NCBI GenBank assembly: GCA_038144425.1
Contig: JAYQNS010000004.1
Span: 124,001-188,000, forward strand
Source of the DNA: Salivita marina
Lineage (GTDB): Bacteria > Pseudomonadota > Gammaproteobacteria > Pseudomonadales > Azotimanducaceae
Length of the DNA stretch: 64,000 nucleotides
Direction of reading: 5' to 3'
The position numbers and the translations under genes are program-made. The notes under the pieces are model-generated. The model had not been told where the DNA came from, searched no databases, and saw nothing but the letters and a program-made list of their open reading frames with translations. Below, in pieces: positions 52,962 to 61,537 of this stretch (the stretch's first letter is position 1; every line of letters begins with the position of its first letter).

Positions 52962-54859
52962 GCAGTCTTCCCGCTGGCCAGGACATCGGCGATTTCGTCG
53001 ACAATTTTGACATCATCGATGGTCGAGGGCACCACCGGCGGGCGCCCCTCCAGTAAATCCCGGAGCACGGAGCGAAGAATCTTCCCGGAGCGGGTCTTCG
53101 GCAGCCGGCCCACCACGTAGCCGCGGCGAAAGAAAGCAAAGGCGCCCACCTCCTGACGCATGCGGGCGATTAGCGCCTCCACCACGGCGTCGGCGCCGAG
53201 GTTCACGCCGTCCTTCAGAACGACGAAGCCCACGGGTACCTCGCCCCGATCCGGGTCCGAAGTTCCGACCACGGCGCACTCGGCAACGGCGTCATGCCCC
53301 GCCAGCGCCTCCTCCAGCTCCCCCGTCGCCAGGCGATGGCCCGCGACGTTAATCACATCATCGGTGCGGCCCATAACGAAGACGTAGCCGTCCTCGTCCT
53401 TGTAGCCCCCATCGCCCGTGTCGTAGTAGCCCGGGAAACGAGCCAGATACGCCTCCGTGAAGCGCTTTTGATCGCCCCACACCGTGGGCAAGGTCCCCGG
53501 CGGCAGGGGCAAAGCCAGGGCGAGCTGCCCCGATTGCCCAGGATCCACCGGTTCCCCGGCCTCATTCAGCACCTCAAGGCGGTAGCCAGGCATGGGCACG
53601 CCTGAGGACCCCACCTTCGCCGCCCAGGCGGGCTCGGCAGGCAGCGCGCAGATCGGGCTGCCCGTTTCCGTCTGCCACCAGTGATCCACCACAGGAATCC
53701 GGAGCCGATCCTGGAGCCACTCCAGGGTAGGAGGATCGCAGCGCTCCCCGGCGAGCATGAGGCGTTTAAAGCCCGAGAGATCGTACTTTAGGCGCAGGGC
53801 CGCATCCGGATCTTCCTTACGCAGGGCTCGGAAGGCCGTGGGCGCCGCAAAAAAGGTTTTCACCCCGTGCTCCGCAATGACTCGCCAAAAGGCCCCGGCA
53901 TCGGGGGTGCGTACGGGCTTGCCCTCGTAAAGGACCGTGGTGGCGCCCACCAAAAGGGGGGCATAGCAAATATAGGAGTGGCCCACGACCCACCCCACGT
54001 CCGAGGCGGCCCAGAACACCTCTCCCGGGCCCGTGTCGTAAACCCGCGCCATGGATGCGGCGAGAGCCACGGCGTGGCCCCCATGATCACGAACTACGCC
54101 CTTGGGCTTTCCCGTCGTGCCGGAGGTGTAGAGGATGTAAAGGGGATCGGTCGCCTTCAGGGGTACGGCGTCCACGGGCGCCCCCGCGGCCTCAAAGGCA
54201 TCCCAGGGTCGATCCCGACCCGCGGTGAGCGCCATGGGCGCCTGAGGCCGCTGCACCACTACGCAATGGGCCGGCGGCGTGGCTGCGAGGGCCAGCGCTT
54301 CCGTCACCAGTGGCGCGTAGGGAATGACCCGATCCGCTTCCAGGCCGCAGCTCGCGGTGAGCAGAACCTTTGGCTGGGCATCATCAATGCGCACGGCCAG
54401 CTCGCGGCCAGCGAAGCCCCCGAAAACCACGGAGTGGATGGCCCCCAGGCGCGCGCAAGCCAGCATGGCAATAAGCGCTTCGGGAATCATGGGCATGTAG
54501 ATCACAACCCGATCCCCGACCCCAACCCCCAGGGCCCGAAGGCTGCCGGCGGTTCGCGCCACCCGCTCCGTCAGGGCTGCGAAGCTGAAGTGCGCTTTCT
54601 GCCCCGTCACCGGGGAGTCGTAAATCAACGCCGTGCGGTCGCCGTGGCCCGCTACCAGGTGCGCGTCGAGGCACAGCCAGGACGAGTTTAGCCGGCCATC
54701 GGGGAACCACGCCGCGATCCCCTCTGGGGAGAGGCTTCGCGCTAGCGTCGGCGCCGTATGCCAGGCCAGGCGCTTGGACTCTTCCAACCAAAAGGCCTCC
54801 GGCGTTTCCTGCGCCGCCGCATAGGCCTGGGAAAACCCCTCGAAATTGGATGTCTGCAC
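52958..54859 (-). CDS. prpE: Propionyl-CoA synthetase (acyl-CoA synthetase)
   Basis: A 633-residue ANL-superfamily ligase. The phosphate loop is LYTSGTTGKPKG, followed by VVRDHGGHAVALAASM, which is characteristic of PrpE rather than AcsA. The hinge (YDTGDGGYKDEDGY) and catalytic Lys (LPKTRSGKILRSVLRDL) are present. It activates propionate, possibly acetate, to the CoA ester with ATP. The start is a GTG at 54859 with GAGG upstream. A two-tier RNA hairpin lies just before it (54908-54942). No methylcitrate genes occur in the window. Confidence 0.92.
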   Translation of the reverse strand: MQTSNFEGFSQAYAAAQETPEAFWLEESKRLAWHTAPTLARSLSPEGIAAWFPDGRLNSSWLCLDAHLVAGHGDRTALIYDSPVTGQKAHFSFAALTERVARTAGSLRALGVGVGDRVVIYMPMIPEALIAMLACARLGAIHSVVFGGFAGRELAVRIDDAQPKVLLTASCGLEADRVIPYAPLVTEALALAATPPAHCVVVQRPQAPMALTAGRDRPWDAFEAAGAPVDAVPLKATDPLYILYTSGTTGKPKGVVRDHGGHAVALAASMARVYDTGPGEVFWAASDVGWVVGHSYICYAPLLVGATTVLYEGKPVRTPDAGAFWRVIAEHGVKTFFAAPTAFRALRKEDPDAALRLKYDLSGFKRLMLAGERCDPPTLEWLQDRLRIPVVDHWWQTETGSPICALPAEPAWAAKVGSSGVPMPGYRLEVLNEAGEPVDPGQSGQLALALPLPPGTLPTVWGDQKRFTEAYLARFPGYYDTGDGGYKDEDGYVFVMGRTDDVINVAGHRLATGELEEALAGHDAVAECAVVGTSDPDRGEVPVGFVVLKDGVNLGADAVVEALIARMRQEVGAFAFFRRGYVVGRLPKTRSGKILRSVLRDLLEGRPPVVPSTIDDVKIVDEIADVLASGKTA

Positions 54860-54907
54860 CGGGCTGCCTCGCTTCTGAATCGCTAGCCTGAGTCCTTAGC
54901 AAGGCGC

Positions 54908-54942
54908 CATGGTGCCAGGGTCCGGAGACCCTGTCTTGGCGC
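54908..54942 (-). promoter_or_regulatory. Two-tier RNA stem-loop with UNCG-type tetraloop upstream of prpE
   Basis: On the minus strand CAGGGTC-TCCG-GACCCTG forms a perfect 7-bp stem capped by a C(UCCG)G tetraloop. An outer stem GCGCCA/TGGCGC encloses it, with an AGA/GCACCA internal loop between. It follows the stop of the upstream unknown gene directly and ends about 50 bases before the prpE GTG. There is no T tract, so a leader structure or processing element is as likely as a terminator. Confidence 0.4.
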
Positions 54943-54943
54943 T

Positions 54944-55447
54944 CTAGGGGCTGGCGAAGAGGGCCTCGAGGTCCTCTTCCCTTGGGCACGCCGCCAGCAG
55001 ACCCTTGAAGGCCTTGCTCCGGGGCCCAATTTTCTTGTGCAGGGCATAGAAATCGATGGCGCGCCGCCAGGCACCGGTTAGCCCATGACGGGTGATCGAT
55101 ACGGTGGTGTTGACGATGCGGTGCTCCACGAAGGAGTGGATGCCCACTTGGAAGACCGGGGTTCGGGTGCCGCTTTTCTCCTGCTTCAAGCGGAAAAGCA
55201 CGCCCCGGACCCGCCCCTCTTCATCCACGGCCCGGCGCCGTGCCAGCCCTTCCCGGGTTTTTTGCTGAAGCGCCTTTAGCTCCTGATCCCGAGCTTGAGC
55301 GCGAACCTTAATCTCGACCCGCTCCGGGCCACGAATGCGCTTGCCCTCGGCCTTTAGGGAGAAGTACTCCTGATAGGTGCGACCGTCGATCTGACGGCGG
55401 ACCCGGAATCCATAAAAACGCGGGGTATTCAACAGCTCTACACTCAC
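54944..55447 (-). CDS. Protein of unknown function, basic, possibly DNA-binding
   Basis: I do not recognise this family. The 167-residue product starts at a GTG (55447) with an AAGGAGG site upstream. It is rich in Arg and Lys. The N-terminal RFYGFRVRRQIDGRTYQEYFSL resembles AP2-like or integrase arm-type DNA-binding modules, and a second similar beta-type segment (PVFQVGIHSFVEHRIVNTTVSI) ends with helices. Between them lies a highly charged helix (VRAQARDQELKALQQKTREGLARRRA) that could be a coiled coil. No recombinase catalytic domain is present. It stands alone between prpE and the CoA transferase. Confidence 0.65.
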   Translation of the reverse strand: MSVELLNTPRFYGFRVRRQIDGRTYQEYFSLKAEGKRIRGPERVEIKVRAQARDQELKALQQKTREGLARRRAVDEEGRVRGVLFRLKQEKSGTRTPVFQVGIHSFVEHRIVNTTVSITRHGLTGAWRRAIDFYALHKKIGPRSKAFKGLLAACPREEDLEALFASP

Positions 55448-55513
55448 GGCACACCCTCCTTGGTCAGGCCGTTTCACCATGAGCGAGGGGCCACGCCCCC
55501 CGCCCTCCTTAGG

Positions 55514-56650
55514 CTACCCGTTCGCGGCGACGGCTCCGCTCTCCATGAGCGCAGCGATTTCACCCTCCGAGAATCCAAAGTCAGCGAGCACAGCTGCGCT
55601 GTCTACGCCCGGGGCTGGGGCACCCCCCCGCACCGTTGGAACTGTGCGTGAAAAGCGCGGCGCCGGAGCCTGCTGGGAAATTCCGTCCACCGTAATAAAG
55701 CTGTTTCGCGCCTTATTGTGGGGATGCTCCGGTGCCTCAAAGATCGAGAGCACAGGGGCAAAGCACACATCCGTGCCTTCCATAATAGCGCACCATTCGT
55801 CGCGGGTTTTCTGCTTCATCACCTCGGTGAGCTTAGCCTTGAGCTCGGGCCAGGCGCGACGATCCATCTGCGGCTTGAAGGTCTCCGGGTCGAGGCCCGC
55901 CTTTTCAATTAGCAGGGCGTAGAACTGGGGCTCGATGGATCCCAGGCATACGTGCTTTCCATCGGCGGTTTCGTAGGTGTCGTAGAAGTGGGCCGCGCCG
56001 TCGAGCAAGTTCGTGCCCCGCTGATCGGTGAAGCCCCCCTGAGCCGCAAAGGAGAAAAACATGCCCATGAGCGCAGCCGCCCCATCCACCATGGCCGCGT
56101 CGATGACCTGGCCCTGGCCGGAGCGCTGGGCCTCCAGAAGCCCGCAGACCAAACCATAGGCCAGGAGCATGCCGCCACCGCCGAAGTCTCCCACAAGGTT
56201 TAAGGGAGGCACGGGACGCTCGCCGGCCCGGCCGATGGCATGGAGCGCGCCGGAGAGTCCAATGTAGTTGATGTCATGGCCCGCAGCCTGAGCCATAGGC
56301 CCTTCCTGGCCCCAGCCGGTCATGCGGCCGTAGACCAGCTTGGGATTGCGGGTCATGCAGTCCTCCGGACCCAGGCCCAACCGTTCCGTCACGCCAGGGC
56401 GAAAGCCTTCAAAGATCGCATCGGCACCCTCGCAAAGGCGAAGCACCGTTTCCCGGCCCGCTTCACTCTTGAGATCCACGGCGAGGGAGCGGCGATTGCG
56501 CACGAGCACGTCCTTCGGTGCAGGGGCCCCGGGCGCGGGACGATCGATGCGGATCACCTCGGCGCCCATGTCCGACAACATCATGCCGCAGAAGGGCCCC
56601 GGGCCAATCCCCGCCAGTTCAATAATCTTAATGCCTGCTAACGGTCCCAC
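55514..56650 (-). CDS. CaiB/BaiF family III CoA-transferase, alpha-methylacyl-CoA racemase-like
   Basis: A 378-residue protein. It opens GPLAGIKIIELAGIGPGPFCGMMLSDMGAEVI, the alpha-methylacyl-CoA racemase signature, and has the R-NRRSLAVDLKS CoA-binding region, GHDINYIGLSG with the conserved Asp, and GRMTGWGQEGP. AMACR epimerises 2-methyl-branched acyl-CoAs. The start is a GTG at 56650 preceded by GAGGGG; the longer frame to 56893 overlaps dinB. The branched-acid role fits loosely with the propionate ligase nearby. Confidence 0.88.
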   Translation of the reverse strand: MGPLAGIKIIELAGIGPGPFCGMMLSDMGAEVIRIDRPAPGAPAPKDVLVRNRRSLAVDLKSEAGRETVLRLCEGADAIFEGFRPGVTERLGLGPEDCMTRNPKLVYGRMTGWGQEGPMAQAAGHDINYIGLSGALHAIGRAGERPVPPLNLVGDFGGGGMLLAYGLVCGLLEAQRSGQGQVIDAAMVDGAAALMGMFFSFAAQGGFTDQRGTNLLDGAAHFYDTYETADGKHVCLGSIEPQFYALLIEKAGLDPETFKPQMDRRAWPELKAKLTEVMKQKTRDEWCAIMEGTDVCFAPVLSIFEAPEHPHNKARNSFITVDGISQQAPAPRFSRTVPTVRGGAPAPGVDSAAVLADFGFSEGEIAALMESGAVAANG

Positions 56651-56839
56651 AATGTTTCCCCTCGCTTCAGTCTTTTGAAGTTCCCACCGCGAGAACCCCC
56701 TCGCGGGCCCAAGCTTACCAGAGCACTTCCCGCCCCCTGAGACAATGGTTTGCACCAGGCGGCGGCATAGGTTTTGATCGAGTTTTCCAGGGAACGAACG
56801 CGGTTTCAACGCGCTATTTTTTTGACGTCCGCCACTTTT

Positions 56840-56851
56840 TTGGCGCGCCAA
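56840..56851. repeat. 12-bp perfect palindrome before dinB
   Basis: TTGGCGCGCCAA is self-complementary and ends nine bases before the dinB ATG at 56861. It could mask the ribosome site in mRNA or bind a dimeric protein. It does not match the SOS LexA box (CTG-N10-CAG), and no such box was seen nearby. Confidence 0.4.
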
Positions 56852-56860
56852 GAGTCGAAG

Positions 56861-57957
56861 ATGATCGAAGGGCAGCAGCGAAAAATCATTCACATCGACT
56901 GCGACAGCTTTTTTGCGTCGGTGGAGATGCGCGACGATCCCAGCCTTCGCGGCCGCCCGTAGCCGTGGGAGGCAGCCCCGACGGCCGAGGTGTCGTGGCC
57001 ACCTGCAGCTACGAGGCCAGGCGCTTCGGCGTGCGCAGCGCCATGCCCATGGCCCAAGCCCTGCGCCTCTGCCCCGAACTGGTGGTGCTGCGCACGCGCA
57101 TGGACAAGTACAAGGAAGCCTCCGAGGCGGTGCAAAGCATCTTCCGCCGCTTCACCGATCGCATCGAGCCCCTTTCCCTTGACGAAGCTTTCCTCGACGT
57201 CACGGGCTCCGTGCTATTCAACGGCAGCGCCACGCGCATCGCGGAAGCCATTCGCCGGGCCGTGCGGGAAGAGCAGGAGCTCACTGTCTCTGCGGGCGTG
57301 GCCCCCAACAAATTTCTTGCGAAGATTGCCAGCGACTGGCGCAAGCCCGATGGGCTCTTCGTCCTTAAGCCGGACGAGGTTGACGCCTTCGTTCGCCGCC
57401 TGCCCGTGGAAAAGCTCTTCGGGGTGGGGCCCCGCACCGCGGAAAAGCTCCATCGCCTCGGGCTTCGAAGCTGCGAAGATCTCCGCACCCTCGATCTTCC
57501 AACCCTCACAGAGCGCTTTGGGGTGTTTGGAAAGCGCCTCTTCGACCTCGCCCGGGGGCAGGATGAGCGCCCCGTGCAGCCCCACCGGGTCCGAAAGTCC
57601 CTCTCCGTGGAGCGCACCTTTAGCGAAGATCTGGCCACGGAGGCGGCCTGCCTGGCGCTGTTTCCCGAACTCCTCAGCGCCCTGGAAACGCGCCTTGGCC
57701 GGCAAACGCTAGAAGAGGCCCCAAGCCGGGGCTTCGTGAAGGTGCGCTTCGATGATTTCACCACCACCACCGCCGAGGCGCCCATGGTGGGCCTCGACCG
57801 GGAGGGGCTGACCGCGCTCCTGAGAACTGCCTGGGCCCGGGGCGCCCGCCCCGTGCGCCTGCTAGGGGTGGGGCTTGGCTTTCGAAGCCAGCGCATGCCT
57901 CAGCGCCAACTTCCCCTACCCTATAGCGCCGCTGGCGCCGAACTGGAGCGTCGCTAA
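56861..57957 (+). CDS. dinB: DNA polymerase IV, reading frame broken once
   Basis: A Y-family translesion polymerase. The metal-binding DCDSFFASVEM comes near residue 13, YEARRFGVRSAMPM and SLDEAFLDVT hold further catalytic residues, and the little-finger domain occupies the last third (RKSLSVERTF onward). After LRGRP the frame meets a TAG at 56960. Inserting one G at 56959 gives LRGRPVAVGGSPDGRGVV and a complete protein of about 365 residues. The start at 56861 is the ATG nearest the family N-terminus. Its 3' end overlaps the convergent ABC transporter gene by 42 bases. Confidence 0.88.
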
Positions 57958-59703
57958 GCGCCGATAGAGCGGATTTTCCGCCAGCAGCGCTTCGTGCGTG
58001 CCTTCCGCAACAATCTGCCCCTCGTCCAGCACCACGATACGGTCCACATTGCGCACGGTCGCCAAGCGATGGGCAATCACCAAGGTCGTGCGCCCCCGGG
58101 CTAGGCGATCAAGCGCCTGCTGCACCTCGAACTCACTCTGCGCGTCGAGGGCGCTGGTGGCTTCATCAAGCAAGAGCACCCGGGGATTGCGCAGCACGGC
58201 CCGGGCAATGGCGACGCGCTGCCGCTGCCCCCCGGACAAACGCACGCCCCCTTCCCCGAGCTCCGTGTCGTAGCCCTCGGGCAGCGCTTCGATGAAACCC
58301 TCCGCAAAGGCTGCCCGAGCCGCCGCCGCCACCGCACTGCGGGACGCCGATGGGTCGCCATAGGCAATGTTTTCGAAAACGGTGCCCGTAAAGAGCACCG
58401 CATCCTGCGAAACGAGGGCGAATTGGCTCCGCAGATCCCGTGGCTCTAGGGCCGGGAGGGCCTGCCCATCGAGCGTAAGGCAGCCCGCATCGGGGTCATA
58501 GAAGCGCAAAAGGAGGTCAAAAAGGGTGCTCTTCCCGGCTCCGGAGGGGCCCACGAGGGCGACCACTTCCCCCGGGGCCACCGCGAGGGACAGGTCCCTC
58601 AGGGCAGGCTGCCCCCGGCGCGTAGGGTAGGCGAAGGTCAGCCCCTCGATAGCCAGGCGCCCCTGAATCGGCTGGGGAAGGGGGGTCGGCGCTTCGGGGA
58701 CGGGCAGGGCACTCTTTGCCTCTAACAGCTCAAGAAGCCGTTCCGTGGCCCCGGCGGCCCGCTGGAGATCGGCGAGCACTTCGCTAATGGCTCCGACGGA
58801 TCCCGCGACGAGCAGGGCGTAAAAAATGAAGGCGGCGAGCTCCCCCGGGGTGGTCCGCCCGGCCAGCACATCTTGCCCCCCCACCCATAGCATGCCGGCG
58901 ATGGCCCCAAGCACCAGCACCATGACCAGGGTGATGAGGGTGGCGCGGAGCCGGACCCGACGCAAAGACACCCTAAAGGCGGCCTCCACGTGATCCTTGA
59001 AGCGCGCCTGGTCGATCGCTTCGTGGGTGTAGGCCTGCACCGTTTTTATCTGCCGAAGCGCCTCCGAGAGGTAGCTCCCTACGTGGGCAATGGAATCCTG
59101 CGCATCCCGGGAAAGCCTCCGCACGCGGCGCCCGAAAAGAATGATCGGCGCCACGACGAGGGGCGCGGCGATCACCACGAACAGGGACAGGCGAGGATTC
59201 GTTAGCACGAGCAGCACCAGGCCCCCAAGGAACATCAGGGCATTGCGCAGGGCGATGGAGACGCTTGAGCCGATGACGGTCTGCAGTAGGGTGGTATCGG
59301 TGGTAATCCGGGACTGGATTTCGCTAGCGTAGTTGTCTTCGAAGAACCCCGGGTGAAGGGTAATCACGTGATCAAACACGGCCCGGCGAAGATCGGCGCT
59401 CACCCGTTCTCCAACCCAGGATACGAGGTAGAAACGCACGAAAGTGCCCAGGGCCAAGGCCAGCACCATGGCCAAAAACACCAGTAGGGAGCGCACCAGC
59501 AACTCGGGGGAGCCGTTGGCGAAGCCCTCGTCGATGAGCAGCCGCACCCCCTGGCCCACGGAAAGGGTAACGCTTGCCGTAAGCACCAGCGCAATGGAAG
59601 CCCCCACCACGGCCCAAAGATAGGGTCTGAGGAAGGCAAGGGCCGGACGCAAGCTCGTCAAGCGGCGAGCGCGCGGGCGATCCTCAAGGGGCGGGTCAGC
59701 CAT
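57916..59703 (-). CDS. ABC transporter, fused permease/ATPase (MsbA/ABCB type)
   Basis: A 595-residue half-transporter: six N-terminal helices (to about residue 310) and an ATPase domain with Walker A GPSGAGKST, signature LSGGQRQR, Walker B VLLLDEATSALD and the H-loop VIAHRL. It resembles lipid/multidrug exporters of the ABCB group. The ATG at 59703 follows AAGGAGA with ideal spacing; a longer start at 59739 lacks one. No KdtA/LpxK genes are adjacent, so a lipid A flippase role is not implied. The substrate is unknown. Confidence 0.88.
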   Translation of the reverse strand: MADPPLEDRPRARRLTSLRPALAFLRPYLWAVVGASIALVLTASVTLSVGQGVRLLIDEGFANGSPELLVRSLLVFLAMVLALALGTFVRFYLVSWVGERVSADLRRAVFDHVITLHPGFFEDNYASEIQSRITTDTTLLQTVIGSSVSIALRNALMFLGGLVLLVLTNPRLSLFVVIAAPLVVAPIILFGRRVRRLSRDAQDSIAHVGSYLSEALRQIKTVQAYTHEAIDQARFKDHVEAAFRVSLRRVRLRATLITLVMVLVLGAIAGMLWVGGQDVLAGRTTPGELAAFIFYALLVAGSVGAISEVLADLQRAAGATERLLELLEAKSALPVPEAPTPLPQPIQGRLAIEGLTFAYPTRRGQPALRDLSLAVAPGEVVALVGPSGAGKSTLFDLLLRFYDPDAGCLTLDGQALPALEPRDLRSQFALVSQDAVLFTGTVFENIAYGDPSASRSAVAAAARAAFAEGFIEALPEGYDTELGEGGVRLSGGQRQRVAIARAVLRNPRVLLLDEATSALDAQSEFEVQQALDRLARGRTTLVIAHRLATVRNVDRIVVLDEGQIVAEGTHEALLAENPLYRRLATLQFGASGAIG

Positions 59704-59806
59704 GATGTCTCCTTGATAGCAGGCGCGGGAGTATCCCACAGACCCAGCCCTAGGCAGAGCGTCGCCTTTGTTTCAGACTCCCCCCTACTGCGTATAGGGA
59801 GGCGCC

Positions 59807-60487
59807 ATGACCCAGCCTGACATCAACCTGCTCGAGGCCGGGCCCGAAGACGCGGATACGGCGCTGATTTTACTCCACGGCTTTGGCGCCGACGGTCGGG
59901 ATCTCGGCCCCCTCGCGGAGCTACTCACGCCCAGCGAAGCGCGCTGGCGCTTTGTTTTCCCGGACGCGCCGGAACGGCCCCTACGCGCCGCCGGCGGCAT
60001 GACCCTCCGCGCCTGGTATGACCTGGACCCGGAAGGCTTTGAGGGCCCCGCAGAGGAAATTGCAGGCGCCGAAGCCCTGGCCCTGGCCCTGGTGCAGCGG
60101 GAACGGGAGCGGGGCATTGCCCCGGAACGCATCATCCTGGGCGGCTTTTCCCAGGGCGGTATGATTGCGCTCAACGCCTTCCTGTCCTGCCCCCACCCCC
60201 TCGCCGGCGCGGTGGGCTTATCCACCTGCCTCCTTGATCATGAACGGGCCGAGACGCGCTGCGCCCTCGCCAATGCCGGCGGCGCAATCTTCCTGGCCCA
60301 CGGCACCGGGGACCCCATGATTCCCATCAGCCTCGCCGCCGCCGGGCGGGCCACGTTAGAGCGCCTCGGCTACGCCGTGCAGTGGCACAGCCTGGCCATG
60401 GGCCATGAAATCGCCCAGGAGGAAATCCTTGCCCTCAGCCACTGGCTTAGGGCGCGCCTGGGGACTGGGCCAGCGTTTCGCCCTTAG
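59807..60487 (+). CDS. Phospholipase/carboxylesterase-family alpha/beta hydrolase
   Basis: A 226-residue serine hydrolase. The nucleophile elbow is GGFSQGGMI, the oxyanion region LLHGFGADGRDL, and the acid/base residues fit HGTGDPMIP and MGHEI near the end. The family (acyl-protein thioesterase-like) hydrolyses small carboxylesters. GGGAGG precedes the ATG at 59807. It is divergent from the ABC exporter. Confidence 0.9.
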   Translation: MTQPDINLLEAGPEDADTALILLHGFGADGRDLGPLAELLTPSEARWRFVFPDAPERPLRAAGGMTLRAWYDLDPEGFEGPAEEIAGAEALALALVQRERERGIAPERIILGGFSQGGMIALNAFLSCPHPLAGAVGLSTCLLDHERAETRCALANAGGAIFLAHGTGDPMIPISLAAAGRATLERLGYAVQWHSLAMGHEIAQEEILALSHWLRARLGTGPAFRP

Positions 60488-60515
60488 CCACGGAAATCCA
60501 CGCAGAAACAGCGCT

Positions 60516-60545
60516 TTGCGCCCGCTAGGGGTCGCGCCCTATACT
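60516..60545 (+). promoter_or_regulatory. Promoter of the argC-aminotransferase-helicase transcript
   Basis: TTGCGC (60516-60521), an 18-base spacer and TATACT (60540-60545) lie just before the argC start at 60578. A short leader of about 26 nt would follow. Confidence 0.45.
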
Positions 60546-60577
60546 GCGCGCAAATCAACTCTTGCTTTGCGACAGCC

Positions 60578-61537
60578 GTGGTTCACCAAATTTTCATCGA
60601 CGGGCAAGCCGGAACAACGGGCCTTGACCTCCAAGCGCGGCTAGCCCACCGCGAAGACTTCAAGCTCCTGACCATCGACCCGACGGCGCGCAAAGACCCC
60701 GCGGCCCGCAAGGCGTTGCTCAATTGCGCGGACGTGGTGGTCCTGTGCCTGCCCGACGACGCTGCCCGTGAGTCCGTCGCACTGATTGAAAACCCCTCCG
60801 TACGCGTTTTGGACGCCAGCACAGCGCATCGCACCGCCAAGGGTTGGGTGTACGGGCTTCCCGAGCTCTCGACGGCGCAGAGTGAAGCCATCGCTGCCGC
60901 CCCCCGGGTCTCCAATCCCGGTTGCTATGCCACCGGCGCCATTTTGGCGCTGGCACCGCTCCGAGCCGCGGGCCTTTTGGCTGCCGACGCTCCGCTAACG
61001 ATCAATGCCCTCTCGGGCTATTCCGGCGGCGGGCGCACCATGATCGAGGACTATGAGGCAGCGCTGAGCCAGGGGCCTGCGCCAACGCCGATGCCCTATG
61101 CCCTGACCTTGGACCACAAGCACCTACCGGAAATTCAGCGCTACGGCGATCTCGCCGAGGTACCCCTTTTCGTTCCCATGGTGGGGGCCTACTACCGAGG
61201 CATGCTCGTGCAGATCCCCCTGCCTGGAGCGCTGTTGCCGACCGGCGGGGCCGAAGCCCTGCGAGAAGCCCTGGCCGCCCATTATGAACACTGCCCCGCG
61301 GTGCGCGTGACCGGGGCGCCGCGGCTCGCCGACGGTCGCTTCCTCGACCCTGAGGGAGCCAACCACGCCCACGGCGTCGAACTCATGGTGTTTGGCCAGG
61401 GCCAGGATGCGCTCCTCGTGGCCCGCCTCGACAACCTGGGAAAGGGCGCCGGGGGCGCCGCCGTCCAGAATCTCAACCTCATGCTGGGCTGCGACCCCTT
61501 CACCGGCCTCCAGCCCCTAGGCGAGGTCACCCCATGA
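60578..61537 (+). CDS. argC: N-acetyl-gamma-glutamyl-phosphate reductase, short type
   Basis: A 319-residue enzyme of arginine synthesis that reduces N-acetyl-glutamyl-phosphate to the semialdehyde. The NAD(P) loop is FIDGQAGTTG, the catalytic Cys lies in SNPGCYATG, and HKHLPEIQRY and the YYRGM segment are family motifs. The length and the early QAGTTG pattern are those of the short (type 2) ArgC. The start is a GTG at 60578 with a weak ribosome site. The stop overlaps the aminotransferase ATG by four bases. Confidence 0.9.
   Translation: MVHQIFIDGQAGTTGLDLQARLAHREDFKLLTIDPTARKDPAARKALLNCADVVVLCLPDDAARESVALIENPSVRVLDASTAHRTAKGWVYGLPELSTAQSEAIAAAPRVSNPGCYATGAILALAPLRAAGLLAADAPLTINALSGYSGGGRTMIEDYEAALSQGPAPTPMPYALTLDHKHLPEIQRYGDLAEVPLFVPMVGAYYRGMLVQIPLPGALLPTGGAEALREALAAHYEHCPAVRVTGAPRLADGRFLDPEGANHAHGVELMVFGQGQDALLVARLDNLGKGAGGAAVQNLNLMLGCDPFTGLQPLGEVTP

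Noticed and set aside
54916..54933. Rho-independent terminator after the unknown gene at 54944
   Set aside because: The hairpin is strong but no run of Ts follows on the minus strand, so it is listed as a leader structure instead.
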